Made by a program: the position numbers and the translations under genes
Notes under the pieces: generated by a model
Database searches by the model: none
Seen by the model: only the letters and a program-made list of their open reading frames with translations
Told to the model about the DNA's origin: nothing
From: Candidatus Binatia bacterium
GTDB lineage: Bacteria > Desulfobacterota > Binatia > HRBIN30 > BPIQ01
Assembly (NCBI GenBank): GCA_026004195.1
Contig: BPIQ01000001.1
Coordinates: 1,633,605 to 1,697,604, forward strand
Direction of reading: 5' to 3'
Length of the DNA stretch: 64,000 nucleotides
Shown: piece after piece, positions 43,565 through 52,751 of the stretch
Layout of the letters: the number at the start of each line of letters is the position of its first letter
How positions within the stretch are numbered: position 1 is the stretch's first letter

Positions 43565-45679
43565 GTGCAGGCAGGTCTCGACGCCGCGGGCCCCGGCGAC
43601 ACGGTGCTCGTCGCTGCCGGAGTCTACAACGAGAAAATCTCCTTTCCCGCCTCGGGGAGTCCCGGCACGCCCATCGTGCTCCGGGCCGCTACCGACCCGC
43701 GGGGACCGACACCCGTCGTCCTCGACGGCACCGGCATCCCCGGCCAGAACGTCGTCCTCGTCGATTCCAAGAGTCACGTCCGCATCGAAGGCTTCGTTAT
43801 CCGGAACAACCACCGCAACGACGAAGCCTCGGGGATCCGCGTACGCGGTAGCGGCACGGGAATCGAAATCGTCGGCAACGTGATCCACGAGATCCGCGGC
43901 AAGAACGCCATGGGGATCACCGTCTACGGCACGGAGAGTGCGCCTATCGAGAACCTCCTGATCGAGGACAACGAAATCTTCGACTGCGACCCGAAGCCCA
44001 GCGAGGCGCTCACGCTGAACGGCAACGTGACGAACTTCACCGTACGCGGGAACTACGTCCACGACGTGAACAACATCGGCATGGACTTCATCGGCGGCGA
44101 GACGGACATCCAGCCCGACCCGAACCTCGTCGCCCGCAGCGGCTTCGTCCAGGAAAACCGCGTCGAGCGAGCGCGCGAGGGAGGGCCCGCGGGAAACGGG
44201 TTTGCCGCCTGCATCTACATCGACGGAGGCCGCGACATCGTCCTCGAGCGCAACGTCGTGAGCGAATGCGATCTCGGCATCGAGGTCGGCGCGGAAAACG
44301 CGGGCATCGTGGCTTCGGGCAACGTGGTCCGCGACAACTTCGCCTTCGCCAACCGGAAGGCCTGCATCGTCTTCGGCGGCTTCTCGGCGTCGGTCGGGCG
44401 CGCGAACGGGAATTTCTTTCTCAACAACACCTGCTACGGAAACGACGTAGCGGGTTCCGGTTTCGGCGAGCTCTGGATCCAGTACGCCGAGAACAACCTG
44501 GTCGAGAACAACATCTTCGCCGGCACGCAGAACGTGCTGCTTTTTTCGTGGGCCGGGAACCTGAACAACACGCTCGACTACAACGTCTGGCACGCACCCG
44601 GCGGCAGCGGCTCGGCGGAGTTCGTGTGGAACGGAACGAGCTACGTCGGTTTCGACGCATACCGGAGTGCGACGGCCCAGGACGGATCGTCTCTCTTCGC
44701 GGACCCCTCGCTCGTCGACCCCGCGAGCGGGGACCTCCACCTCGCCCAGGGCTCGCCCGCGCTCGACGCGGGAGACCCGGCTTTCGCGCCCGCACCCGGC
44801 GAGACCGACATCGACGGCGAGCCCCGCGTGAACGGCGTTCGCGTCGACGTGGGCGCCGACGAGGCGGCCACGTGCGGGAACGGAATCGTCGAAAGCGGGT
44901 TCGGGGAGGAGTGCGACGACGGGAACGCCGTCGATTGCGACGGGTGCGACTCGAACTGCACCCTTTCGACCCGCTGCGGCAACGGGATTCTCTGCGCCTC
45001 GGCAGGCGAGGCCTGCGACGACGGAAACACGCTCGCGGGCGACTGCTGCGACGCCACCTGCCAGTTCGAGCCCGCGGGCTCTCCGTGCGACGACGGCACG
45101 GCGTGCACGGAGAGTTCGTGCGACGGGAGCGGCGTGTGCGCGGGCGTCGCCACGCCCGCCACGGGCTGCAAGCACGTCGTGCTTCCCGACCGCGCGCGGC
45201 TGGTCGTGCGCGACGCACCGAACGACAAACGAGACCGCATCGTTTTTCGCTGGCGGCGTGGCGAGGAGACGCTTCCGGTGGAGCTCGGCAATCCCACGAG
45301 CGGCGCGACGAGCTACGAACTGTGCCTTTACGACACGGGTGGCCCCGCGCTTCTTTTCTCCGCCCGGGCGCCGGCCGGCGGTCACTGCAAAGGAAAGCCC
45401 TGCTGGAAGGCGCTCGGCAACGGGGGCTACCGCTACAAGGACCGCGAGAGAACGCCGGACGGACTCGACCTTCTCCTCTTGCGACCCGGCGAAGAGGGAA
45501 AAGCCCGGCTCGTGGCGAAAGGTAAGGGAGTCTTTCTCGACCTGCCCTCCCTTCCCTTCGCACCCGGCTATTCGCTCGTGGCGCAGGTGCGGAGCACCGA
45601 CGGCGCGTGCTGGGAAGCGACCTTCACGGACCCCGCCCGCCGGAACGACGCGGAGAAGTTCGTGGACACGGGCGACTGA
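43565..45679 (+). CDS. secreted right-handed beta-helix protein with DUF4215 Cys-rich repeats
   Basis: 704 residues from the first in-frame start codon (GTG 43565), but coding sequence clearly begins earlier: 43463-43564 reads APRWVRFVLALLGLF then VAPRSHAATIHVPADQPT, a signal peptide plus mature start, with no ATG/GTG/TTG in frame back to the TAG at 43334. Order: beta-helix (about 1-390; IEGFVIRNN, IENLLIEDNEIF, FTVRGNYVHDV), a 'choice-of-anchor' type block FADPSLVDPASGDLHLAQGSPALDAGD, DUF4215 repeats CGNGIVESGFGEECDDGN and CGNGILCASAGEACDDGN, then a C-terminal beta domain ending DAEKFVDTGD. Probably binds or degrades polysaccharide. An upstream indel may explain the missing start. Confidence 0.72.
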   Translation: MQAGLDAAGPGDTVLVAAGVYNEKISFPASGSPGTPIVLRAATDPRGPTPVVLDGTGIPGQNVVLVDSKSHVRIEGFVIRNNHRNDEASGIRVRGSGTGIEIVGNVIHEIRGKNAMGITVYGTESAPIENLLIEDNEIFDCDPKPSEALTLNGNVTNFTVRGNYVHDVNNIGMDFIGGETDIQPDPNLVARSGFVQENRVERAREGGPAGNGFAACIYIDGGRDIVLERNVVSECDLGIEVGAENAGIVASGNVVRDNFAFANRKACIVFGGFSASVGRANGNFFLNNTCYGNDVAGSGFGELWIQYAENNLVENNIFAGTQNVLLFSWAGNLNNTLDYNVWHAPGGSGSAEFVWNGTSYVGFDAYRSATAQDGSSLFADPSLVDPASGDLHLAQGSPALDAGDPAFAPAPGETDIDGEPRVNGVRVDVGADEAATCGNGIVESGFGEECDDGNAVDCDGCDSNCTLSTRCGNGILCASAGEACDDGNTLAGDCCDATCQFEPAGSPCDDGTACTESSCDGSGVCAGVATPATGCKHVVLPDRARLVVRDAPNDKRDRIVFRWRRGEETLPVELGNPTSGATSYELCLYDTGGPALLFSARAPAGGHCKGKPCWKALGNGGYRYKDRERTPDGLDLLLLRPGEEGKARLVAKGKGVFLDLPSLPFAPGYSLVAQVRSTDGACWEATFTDPARRNDAEKFVDTGD

Positions 45680-45742
45680 GGCCCGGCTCCTGGCGTCTGG
45701 ACCCGAAGAAGCGTTTCGGCTAAGAACGGAGCGGTTTCGTGA

Positions 45743-45815
45743 GCTGGCGTAGCTCAGCCGGTAGAGCAGCTGATTCGTAATCAGCAGGTCAGCGGTTCGA
45801 TTCCGCTCGCCAGCT
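45743..45815 (+). tRNA. thrT: tRNA-Thr (anticodon CGT)
   Basis: Cloverleaf can be drawn directly: acceptor GCTGGCG / CGCCAGC, D arm GCTCAGCCGGTAGAGC, anticodon stem GCTGA / TCAGC with loop TTCGTAA (anticodon CGT, reading ACG), T arm AGCGGTTCGATTCCGCT, discriminator T, no encoded CCA. A TCTTTTTT run directly after the acceptor can act as a terminator. Repeat cluster 7 starts 14 bp downstream, a common location for repeats and insertions. Confidence 0.93.
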
Positions 45816-45828
45816 CTTTTTTGTGGCC

Positions 45829-46113
45829 GGAGGGACGCGCTCCGTCGCGTCCGGCGGGGCGGGGGAACGCGGCACTCGCGAACAGGGACCCGACAGAGCG
45901 TGCGCCCTCCGATTGCGGAGGGTGGAGAAAGCGCGCGCCGTACGTGATTCCCGCGAACACGGCCATCCGGAGGGACGCGCTCCGTCGCGTCCGGCACTCG
46001 CGAACAGGGACCCGACAGAGCGGGTCCCTCCGATTGCGGGGGGTGGAGGAAACGCGCGCCGTACGTGATTCCCGCGAACACGGCCACCCGGAGGGACGCG
46101 CTCCGTCGCGTCC
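45829..46113. repeat. palindromic repeat cluster 7, downstream of tRNA-Thr
   Basis: A units on + at 45829-45852, 45969-45992 and 46090-46113; B units on - at 45886-45910 (degenerate right arm) and 46008-46031. The segment AACAGGGACCCGACAGAGC to CGCGAACACGGCCA recurs twice (about 45881-45968 and 46004-46089). The 210 bp between this cluster and the next gene's GTG hold no further element. Confidence 0.85.
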
Positions 46114-46323
46114 GGGCGGGGGAACGCGGCACCCATGAACAACGCCGGGAAGATGGGAAGAATTTTCGCCGGCGTCATGACGCACCTCGACTTTCCTTGG
46201 GTTCTTTCGTCGGACGTCCGGCCGACGCGGGAATTCTTCACGAACCCGGGCCCCTCGGATTTGCGTATCCGAAACGCCGCGTACCTTGCCACGGACGACC
46301 CGCCGTGGCATCGCACGAAGCCT

Positions 46324-47508
46324 GTGTCCCCACCGGAAACTTCCCGCTCGTCCGCGAGAGCACTCGCGACCGCTCACAACATCGCCGCACTCCGAAGCCT
46401 CGCCCGCCGGCGGCTCCCGCGTGCCATCTTCGACTACGTGGACGGCGGCGCGGAAGACGAAACCGCCGTGGCGAGAAACCGCACGGCCTTCGCCCGCTAC
46501 TCGCTCCTTCCCCGCGTCCTGGTCGACGTGGGGCGGGTGGACCTCTCCACGACCGTACTCGGAGAACCGGTCGCCTTTCCCGTCCTTCTCGCGCCGTGCG
46601 GCCTCCTGCGCCTCGTCCACCCCGAAGGCGACGTGGCGGCGGCGCGCGCTGCGCACGCCGCAGGAACCCTCCACATTCTCTCCACCATGTCCGCCACGTC
46701 GATGGAAGAGCTCGCCCGGAAGGCTGCGGGGCGCCTCTGGTATCAGATCTACGTCTGGCGAGACCGGAAGATCCTCGAGGGCTTTCTCGAACGGGCTCGG
46801 GCCGCGGGCTACGGAGCGCTCTGTCTCTCCGTCGACTCTCCGGTCGTGGGACAGCGGGAGCGAGACCTGCGGCACGGGATGGGCGATCCGCCGCGGGTCC
46901 GACTGCGCACGGCCCTCGACGCGTGCCTTCACCCGCGATGGCTCGCGGGCTTTTTGCGAGGCGGACCCGTCGGGCTACCCAACGTGCTGCCCGGCGTGAG
47001 GGCGAGCCTGGGAGAGCTCGGGAGGATCGCCAAAAGGGAGTACGACCCTACCGTCACCTGGCGGGACCTCGAATGGATGGTCGCGCGGTGGAAGGGCCCT
47101 TTCGTCGTCAAGGGCATCCTGCGCGCCGACGACGCCGTCCGCGCCGTGGAATGCGGCGCTCGCGCGATCGTCGTCTCGAACCACGGCGGGAGACAGCTCG
47201 ACCACGCAGCTGCGACGCTCGAGGTCTTGCCGGAAATCGTGGATGCGGTCGGGAAACGTGCGGAGGTCTACCTCGACGGGGGCATCCGCAGGGGCACGGA
47301 CGTGGTGAAAGCGCTCGCTCTCGGCGCGCGCGCCTGCCTCGTCGGCCGTGCCTACGTGTACGGCCTGGCCGCAGGAGGCGAAGCGGGTGTGCGGCGCGCG
47401 CTCGAGATCCTGCGGTCCGAGACGGAGCGAGCGCTCGCGCTTCTCGGGTGTCCTTCGGTCGGGGCACTCGACCGGTCTTTTCTCCGCGAGGAACGGGGGA
47501 GCTCGTGA
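46324..47508 (+). CDS. FMN-dependent alpha-hydroxyacid oxidase/dehydrogenase
   Basis: 394 residues from GTG at 46324. A longer frame to 46135 begins inside repeat-derived sequence and is unlikely to be coding. FMN TIM-barrel: LPRAIFDYVDGGAEDETAVARNRTAF, PVLLAPCGLLRLVHPEGD, STMSATSMEELA, and the active-site block VVSNHGGRQLDHAAATLEVLPEIV with the catalytic His and Arg, then YLDGGIRRGTDVVKALALGARACLVGRAYVYGLAAGGE. Oxidises L-lactate, glycolate, mandelate or longer hydroxyacids. Which acid is used cannot be told. The aldolase gene follows on the same strand after 302 bp. Confidence 0.86.
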   Translation: MSPPETSRSSARALATAHNIAALRSLARRRLPRAIFDYVDGGAEDETAVARNRTAFARYSLLPRVLVDVGRVDLSTTVLGEPVAFPVLLAPCGLLRLVHPEGDVAAARAAHAAGTLHILSTMSATSMEELARKAAGRLWYQIYVWRDRKILEGFLERARAAGYGALCLSVDSPVVGQRERDLRHGMGDPPRVRLRTALDACLHPRWLAGFLRGGPVGLPNVLPGVRASLGELGRIAKREYDPTVTWRDLEWMVARWKGPFVVKGILRADDAVRAVECGARAIVVSNHGGRQLDHAAATLEVLPEIVDAVGKRAEVYLDGGIRRGTDVVKALALGARACLVGRAYVYGLAAGGEAGVRRALEILRSETERALALLGCPSVGALDRSFLREERGSS

Positions 47509-47810
47509 AAAATCCTCCGCACACGATCCGCTGCCACGGATTTTCCTGGCTTCGTCCGTGCGCGGCGCGACGGATGGCGACCGGTTCCGGGAACCGACGA
47601 GCCTGCGACGCATCCCGGGCACAGGGAGAAGAAAGACCCCTCGCGCCGCCGACGCCAATGCGCCACGTCGGCGAGCGGGGATGCGACGGAACGGGGAGCC
47701 GTGAGAAAAAGGATGCGACCCTGGATGACCGAAAAAAGTGGCGCACGGCCGGAAAAATACGCGAAACAAAGAATCCCGTTGAGACAAAAGACTCGAGGAA
47801 GGTTGCCACC
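47509..47810. other. intergenic region
   Basis: 302 bp with no recognisable gene. The final part (47690-47790) is richer in A (GAAAAAAGTGG, GAAAAATACGCGAAAC) and may contain the promoter of the DapA-like gene; no clear -35/-10 pair was identified. Confidence 0.4.
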
Positions 47811-48785
47811 ATGAGCCTCGAAGACCTGGGCCGAATCGTTCCCATCCTGCCGACGCCGCTCGACGCGAGCGGCGCTCTCGACCTGGAAGGGTTGCGCCAC
47901 CTCGTCCGCTTCTGTGCCGAAGAAGGATTCGACGGCGTCGTCGTCCTCGGGTCGAACGGCGAGTTTCCCTACCTCACTTTCGACGAGAAAAGACGCGTCA
48001 TGGCAGCCGCCGTGGAAGCCGCAGCCGGCCGCATCCCCGTCATCGGGACGGCGTCCGCCTGGGCGACCGACCACGCGGTCGCTCTCGCGCGTACGGCCAG
48101 GGACGTTGGCTGCGATGCGGTGCTCGCGGCGCTCCCGACGTACTGGGCTGTTTCGGCCGACGAAGCGCGCGAACACTTCGCCGTTCTCGCCCGCGAGAGC
48201 GGCCTGCCCGTCGTGTTCTACTACTTTCCGGAAGCCACAGGTTTGACCTTGACGCCGCGCGAGATCGCGCGGATCGCAGCCATCGACGGAGTCGTGGGCA
48301 CGAAGCTCACGGTGACGAGTGCACGGTTTCTGCGCGAGGTCGTCGACGAAACGCGACACCGAGGCTGGCGGGTGCTCACCGGCACGACCTTCCTCCTCCA
48401 GGAGTGCCTCGCGGCCGGCGGCGCCGGGGTGTTCTGCCCGCTACCCCTCGTCGCACCCGCGCTCGTCCGCGAGTTCTACGAGGCGCTCCGGCGGGGCGAC
48501 CGAGGCCGAAGCCGGCGCCTCCGCGCGCGGGTCCTCCGCGCCGTGCCGCTTTTCAGCGGCGTCTCCGCGTCCCCGAGGCTCCAGGCCCTGGGTTTTCGGA
48601 TTCTCGCACGCCTTCCCGCCGGTACCGCCAGGCGGAGACCACGGCCCACGCACGGACTTCTCAAGGAGGCGCTGCGCCAGCGCGGCCACCCGCTCACCGC
48701 CGTCGTCCGCCCACCGCTCCGGCCCGTCACCCCCGCGCAGCAGGAGCTCGTCCGCCGCACGCTGGCCGAACTCGACCGGGAGTGA
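47811..48785 (+). CDS. dihydrodipicolinate synthase/N-acetylneuraminate lyase family aldolase
   Basis: 324 residues, ATG with GAGGAAGG upstream. Class I aldolase barrel: VVVLGSNGEFPYLTFDEKRRV (the GxxGE phosphate-like loop at 47-51), tyrosine in VVFYYFPEATG, and Schiff-base Lys165 in VVGTKLTVTSARF. Canonical DapA has GTTGE; GSNGE is found in catabolic members acting on 2-oxo acids. Probable role is cleavage or condensation of a 2-keto acid, possibly linked to the hydroxyacid oxidase upstream, which makes 2-keto acids. That link is inference. Confidence 0.83.
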   Translation: MSLEDLGRIVPILPTPLDASGALDLEGLRHLVRFCAEEGFDGVVVLGSNGEFPYLTFDEKRRVMAAAVEAAAGRIPVIGTASAWATDHAVALARTARDVGCDAVLAALPTYWAVSADEAREHFAVLARESGLPVVFYYFPEATGLTLTPREIARIAAIDGVVGTKLTVTSARFLREVVDETRHRGWRVLTGTTFLLQECLAAGGAGVFCPLPLVAPALVREFYEALRRGDRGRSRRLRARVLRAVPLFSGVSASPRLQALGFRILARLPAGTARRRPRPTHGLLKEALRQRGHPLTAVVRPPLRPVTPAQQELVRRTLAELDRE

Positions 48786-48865
48786 CGCCTCACCGGGACG
48801 CGACCGTCGGAAAGGTCCCGCTCTCTCGACGCCGTGTTCACGGGCGGAACGCCCTGCGCTCCCCC

Positions 48866-48978
48866 GGACGCGACGGAGCGCGTCCCTCCGTGGGCGTGGT
48901 CGCGGATGGCGCGAACGTCGGTCCTCGAACGCAAACGGCCGCGTGGGTTGCGCCTCCCCCCGGACGCGACGGAGCGCG
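48866..48978. repeat. palindromic repeat cluster 8, left flank of IS copy 2
   Basis: One complete A unit on - (48866-48889) and the first 17 bp of another (48962-48978) that IS copy 2 interrupts. Spacer text GTCCTCGAACGCAAACGGCCGCG is the inverse of spacer text in clusters 2 and 3. Confidence 0.8.
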
Positions 48979-50623
48979 GAGGATGTGAAAAAATTCGGAA
49001 ATTTACCCTGGAGGGATTCGGCTCTGGGGGCGGAGTGTGGTAGGGAGGGGAAGCTACGGTGGGGAGGTGAAGGGATGGAGCAGGTGGAGCTTCTGGGCGG
49101 GGAGAGTGCGGAGGAGAGGAAGCGGAGGCTCGCGGAGGCGCGGGAGCGGCGGCGGGCGGAGGCAGCGAAGGCGGCACCGCGGGTGGTGAGAGCGGAGCGG
49201 AGCCAGCTTCGGTGGGAGGTGGTGGATCTGGACGGCGAGCTGCCTCAGACGCACCGGGCCCGCAGTGTGTTGGCGGTCGTGAAGAAGCTGAACCTTTCGG
49301 CCTTTTACGAGAGGATCAAGGCGCGGGGGAGCTGGGCGGGGCGGGATGCGACGGATCCGCAGGTGCTTTTGGCGCTGTGGCTCTATGCGACGGCGGAGGG
49401 GGTAGGCAGTGCGAGGGAGCTGGAGAGGTTGACGGAGCAGCACGTGGCCTACCGGTGGCTTCGGGGCGGGGGTACCGGTGAATTACCACACGCTGAGCAC
49501 GTTTCGGAGCGAGAACGCGGAGGCGCTCGAGGAGCTTTTCACGCAGGTGTTGGCGGTGATGATGGCCGAGGGGCTGGTGCGGCTTCGGCGGGTGGCGCAG
49601 GACGGGACGCGGGTGCGAGCTTCGGCCGGGGACCGGTCGTTTCGGAGGAGAAAGAAGGTGGAGGAGCTGCGGGCGGAGGTACGCAGACAGATCGAGGCGC
49701 TGCGTGGGGAGCTCGAGGCACCGGCACGGCGGAGCCTCTCGAGGAGGAAGCAGGCTGCGCAGAGGCGAGCGCTTGAGGAGAGGGAGAGGAGGCTTACGAG
49801 GGCGCTCGAGGAGCTCGGGGCTTTGGAGAGGGAGCGCGAGGGTTACAAGAAGGGGGCGAAGGAGCCCTCGGGGGAGCCACGCAGCTCGACGACGGACCCC
49901 GAGGCGCGCGTGATGCGGCAGACGGGCGGGGCGTATCTTCCGGGCTACAATGTCCAGCTGGCGACGGACGCGGAGAGCGAGGTGGTGGTGGGGGTGGAGG
50001 TGAGTCAGGGGAGGACGGATTTTGCCGAGGCGGTGCCGATGCTGGAGCAGCTTGAGCGGAGGTTCGGGAGGCTTCCGGAGCAGTATGTGGTGGACACGGG
50101 CTACACGAGCGTGGAGAACGTGGAGGAGCTCAGTGCGCGGGGTGTGGAGCTTTACGGGGCTTTACCGAAAAGGAAGGGGAAGCCCGATCCCTACGAGGTG
50201 CGGCCTCGGGACAGCGAAGCGGTGCGGCAGCTCAAAGAGAGGATGAGGACACCGGAGGGGCGGGCGATCTACGGCGTGCGGGCTCGGGTGAGCGAGCGGG
50301 TGCACGCGGACCTCAAGCGCTGGAGGACGCTCGGGAAGATCGTCTTACGGGGGAGAACGAAGGTGCGGTGCATCGTGTTGCTGAACGTGATCACCTACAA
50401 CCTGCTGCGGTGGTTCGCCCTTCTTGCGGCCGCGGGCGGAAGCTAAGGCGTCGTAGGCGCGAGAGAGGGCCGAAACCGAAGACGAAAAGACTGGAAGGAG
50501 GTGGCAAGCCGGGGCTCGGTGGGAACCCCGGAGGCCGCCAGCCTTCTCTTTTTTCCTCCGACCGACCCCGGCGAGCTCCTGCTTCGCTGGCCTTTCGCCA
50601 AGACCCGAATTTGTTCACAACCC
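48979..50623 (+). mobile_element. IS1182-type insertion sequence, copy 2 (transposase frameshifted)
   Basis: 1645 bp, one base longer than copy 1 and in opposite orientation. Ends GAGGATGTGAAAAAATTCGG (left) and, read inward from the right, GGGTTGTGAACAAATTCGG. CGCG target duplications at 48975-48978 and 50624-50627 separate the two parts of an A-type unit (GGACGCGACGGAG-CGCG before, CGCG-TCCCTCC after). Relative to the palindrome, site and orientation are the same as for copy 1. The extra base is a fifth G at 49468-49472. Confidence 0.88.
49075..50446 (+). pseudogene. IS1182-family transposase (copy 2), single-base frameshift
   Basis: Same protein as copy 1 up to RWLRGG, then a G5 run at 49468-49472 where copy 1 has G4. 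The frame before it continues from 49075 to 49776 with unrelated residues; the remaining transposase (VNYHTLSTFRSENAE...) resumes one frame over and ends at 50446. All other recognisable motifs are unchanged, so the break is recent or a read error. Programmed frameshifting is not a known feature of this family, and copy 1 needs none. Confidence 0.82.
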
Positions 50624-50730
50624 CGCGTCCCTCCTGCCGGGTCCGTGTTCGCGCGCGCCACATCCTGACCTTGACAACCCACGGACCCCTCCCGTATCCC
50701 CCGGCGCAAGCGACGGCCCGCGTTGCCCGC

Positions 50731-52125
50731 TCACCCGCCGAGGACCGTCTCGAGATCGCGCGCGATCGTGAGCAACTGCCCCCGGTAAGGCTCGGCGACC
50801 GAAGCCAGGTGCGGCCGGACCTCTTCCCCGAGATACCGGAGAGCGCCCTTTCTGTCGCCGTGGCTCAGGAAGGCGTCGATTTCCCAGACGCGATTGGCGA
50901 TCTCGAGGGGGCCCAGGGCTCCGCGCGGCACCGCCGACTCGGGCAGGTGCCGCACGCTCTTCCGGAGAACGTCCACGAGCTCGAAGTCACGCGCGAAGAC
51001 GTGTGTTCTCTCGTAGAACCCGAACCCTTCCACGGGCCTGCCTTCCATGCTCCCGCGAAGCCGCGTGGGGCCGCTCCAGTATTCGATCGGAAGCCTGTGG
51101 GCCGGCGCCGGAACGATCGACTCGGAGAAAAGCTCGAGCCCCCACGCAGGTACCCGAAGCCTGTAGCGGTCGCCGAAGTACGCGGGACCTTCGGTGAGAC
51201 GCGCGAGCGGGCGGACCTGGCGCGGGTCGCGCACGAAGGAGAGCCACTCCACCTCGATTTCCGTCGTGTTCCGGACTCTCGCCTCCCGGTCCACCGCCGT
51301 GGCTCCCGTGAACGGAATCACGCGGTTCGTCCGCCCCCGGTCGAAATGCACCCAGACGCTCATCTCGAGACCGTTGTCGAGATGGATCTCGCGCCACTCG
51401 TGCCGGTAGCGCGTGCCCCGACGGTCGTTGTGAACGCCGAATTGCCTCGGCGCCCACTGGCGGTCGATCCAGCCCGCGTCGCCCTCCACTTCTTCGGAAA
51501 CTTCGCCCCACTCGAGCCGGCCCGAAAACCGCACGTCGCTCTGGAAGTAGGAATGCGTGCCGTACTGCCCGATGCACGTCTTCCGACCGCGGTACTCTTC
51601 ACCACCCACCGGAACCGGCGGCTTTCGCGGATCGAGGTCGAGCTCGAGGTGCATCCTGCGACCCGCCGCGTCGCGCCCGTAGACCGAAAGCTCGTACTCG
51701 AACGGAAGGAGGTCGCCTTCCGCGTCGCGCCTGGTCGCCCAGCGGCTCGGCCCTTCGGCCGAGCGGAAGGACACGTCGAGATAGCCGCGGGCCACGCTGA
51801 GCTTGTAGCTCATGCGGATCCGTGGAGGCCGCGGGAGGTCGAACTCCGTGAACGTGCCGTACTCGCCCGTCCCGAGGTCGAAGAGCGCGAGCGTGTGGAA
51901 GTCCGCCCGCAGGCGGTGCCGGACGTTGTTGTAGGCGAAGATCGTAAGGAAGGCCCACTGCCGCCCGGTCTTCCGGCCCACGAGGCGGCCGGCCACGTAG
52001 TAGGTGTTGGATTCCGCCCCCTGGTCTCCCTCGGCCCCGGGGAAAACGAGCTCCGGGTCGTCCGGACAGAGGACGAAGGGATACGTCTTCCAGGCCGGAC
52101 GTGTCTCGGCTTCGGCTCCCGACAT
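50731..52125 (-). CDS. AttH/carotenoid-1,2-hydratase-like lipocalin-fold protein
   Basis: 464 residues, ATG at 52125. Two lipocalin-like halves as in AttH/CrtC-type proteins: ESNTYYVAGRLVGRKTGRQWAFLTIFAYN, DFHTLALFDLGTGEYGTFTEFD, then RKTCIGQYGTHSYFQSDVRFSGRLEWGE, GDAGWIDRQWAPRQFG, HDNGLEMSVWVHFDRG-like strands, and ESIVPAPAHRLPIEYWSGPTRLRGSMEGRPVEGFGFYERTHVF. Such proteins bind or modify hydrophobic molecules (tocopherol cyclase, hydroxyneurosporene hydratase, AttH). No signal peptide is seen. No carotenoid gene is near, so substrate is open. Confidence 0.78.
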   Translation of the reverse strand: MSGAEAETRPAWKTYPFVLCPDDPELVFPGAEGDQGAESNTYYVAGRLVGRKTGRQWAFLTIFAYNNVRHRLRADFHTLALFDLGTGEYGTFTEFDLPRPPRIRMSYKLSVARGYLDVSFRSAEGPSRWATRRDAEGDLLPFEYELSVYGRDAAGRRMHLELDLDPRKPPVPVGGEEYRGRKTCIGQYGTHSYFQSDVRFSGRLEWGEVSEEVEGDAGWIDRQWAPRQFGVHNDRRGTRYRHEWREIHLDNGLEMSVWVHFDRGRTNRVIPFTGATAVDREARVRNTTEIEVEWLSFVRDPRQVRPLARLTEGPAYFGDRYRLRVPAWGLELFSESIVPAPAHRLPIEYWSGPTRLRGSMEGRPVEGFGFYERTHVFARDFELVDVLRKSVRHLPESAVPRGALGPLEIANRVWEIDAFLSHGDRKGALRYLGEEVRPHLASVAEPYRGQLLTIARDLETVLGG

Positions 52126-52293
52126 CGGCCCCCCTTAAACGCGAAGCGCAGGGGAAGGACAACGGGGGTCGGTACAGCAGGGTGATCCGTCGCGTCCGCC
52201 TTCGGCCGACGAGGTCGGCAACGCCGCATCGGTCCGGGACGGAGCGCTGCATCGCGTCCAAGACGAACGATGGTGCCGCACGCGAACCCGCCC

Positions 52294-52609
52294 CGAGGGA
52301 CGCGCTCCGTCGCGTCCGGGGGGCGGATCGACGTTCACGGCAAGAGCGAACATGGACCCGACAAAGCGGGTCCGTCCGACGGACACGCCCACGGAGGGAC
52401 GCGCTCCGTCGCGTCCAGGGGGGCGGGGGCGGATCGACGTTCACGGCAAGCGCGAACACGGACCCGACAAAGCGGGTCCCTCCGACGGCCACGCCCACGG
52501 AGGGACGCGCTCCGTCGCGTCCGGGGGTGGCGGCGGAAACGCCGCGTGGCACCGGACAACGGAGGTCCGTGGCATCGACGAACGCGGCCACGACAGAGCG
52601 TGGCCCTCC
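52294..52609. repeat. palindromic repeat cluster 9
   Basis: A on + at 52294-52317 (first base changed), 52393-52416 and 52500-52523; B on - at 52354-52377 and 52461-52484, both with loop ACAAAG instead of ACAGAG; C on - at 52586-52609. The segment 52325-52416 recurs at 52432-52523 (period 107 bp). The rest of the 52126-52751 gap has no gene. Confidence 0.85.
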
Positions 52610-52751
52610 GAATTCGTCAGGCGCGACGCCGATCGTTGCCGCCCCAACGTCGATTCAGGGGACCCGAAGAGATCCCGCGTGTGCCAGGAACGTGGTCCGC
52701 GGCATCACCCAGCACCGGCCCCACAGGGGGTCCTTCTCTCCGAGGTACCGG

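Noticed and set aside
46135..46323. Upstream extension of the hydroxyacid oxidase to ATG 46135
   Set aside because: The first codons are the repeat spacer word (ACCCATGAACAACG) and the extra 63 residues do not resemble the family N-terminus; GTG 46324 fits better.
49460..49480. Programmed frameshift in the IS transposase
   Set aside because: Copy 1 of the same element encodes the full protein in one frame, with G4 in place of G5, so no frameshift is needed.
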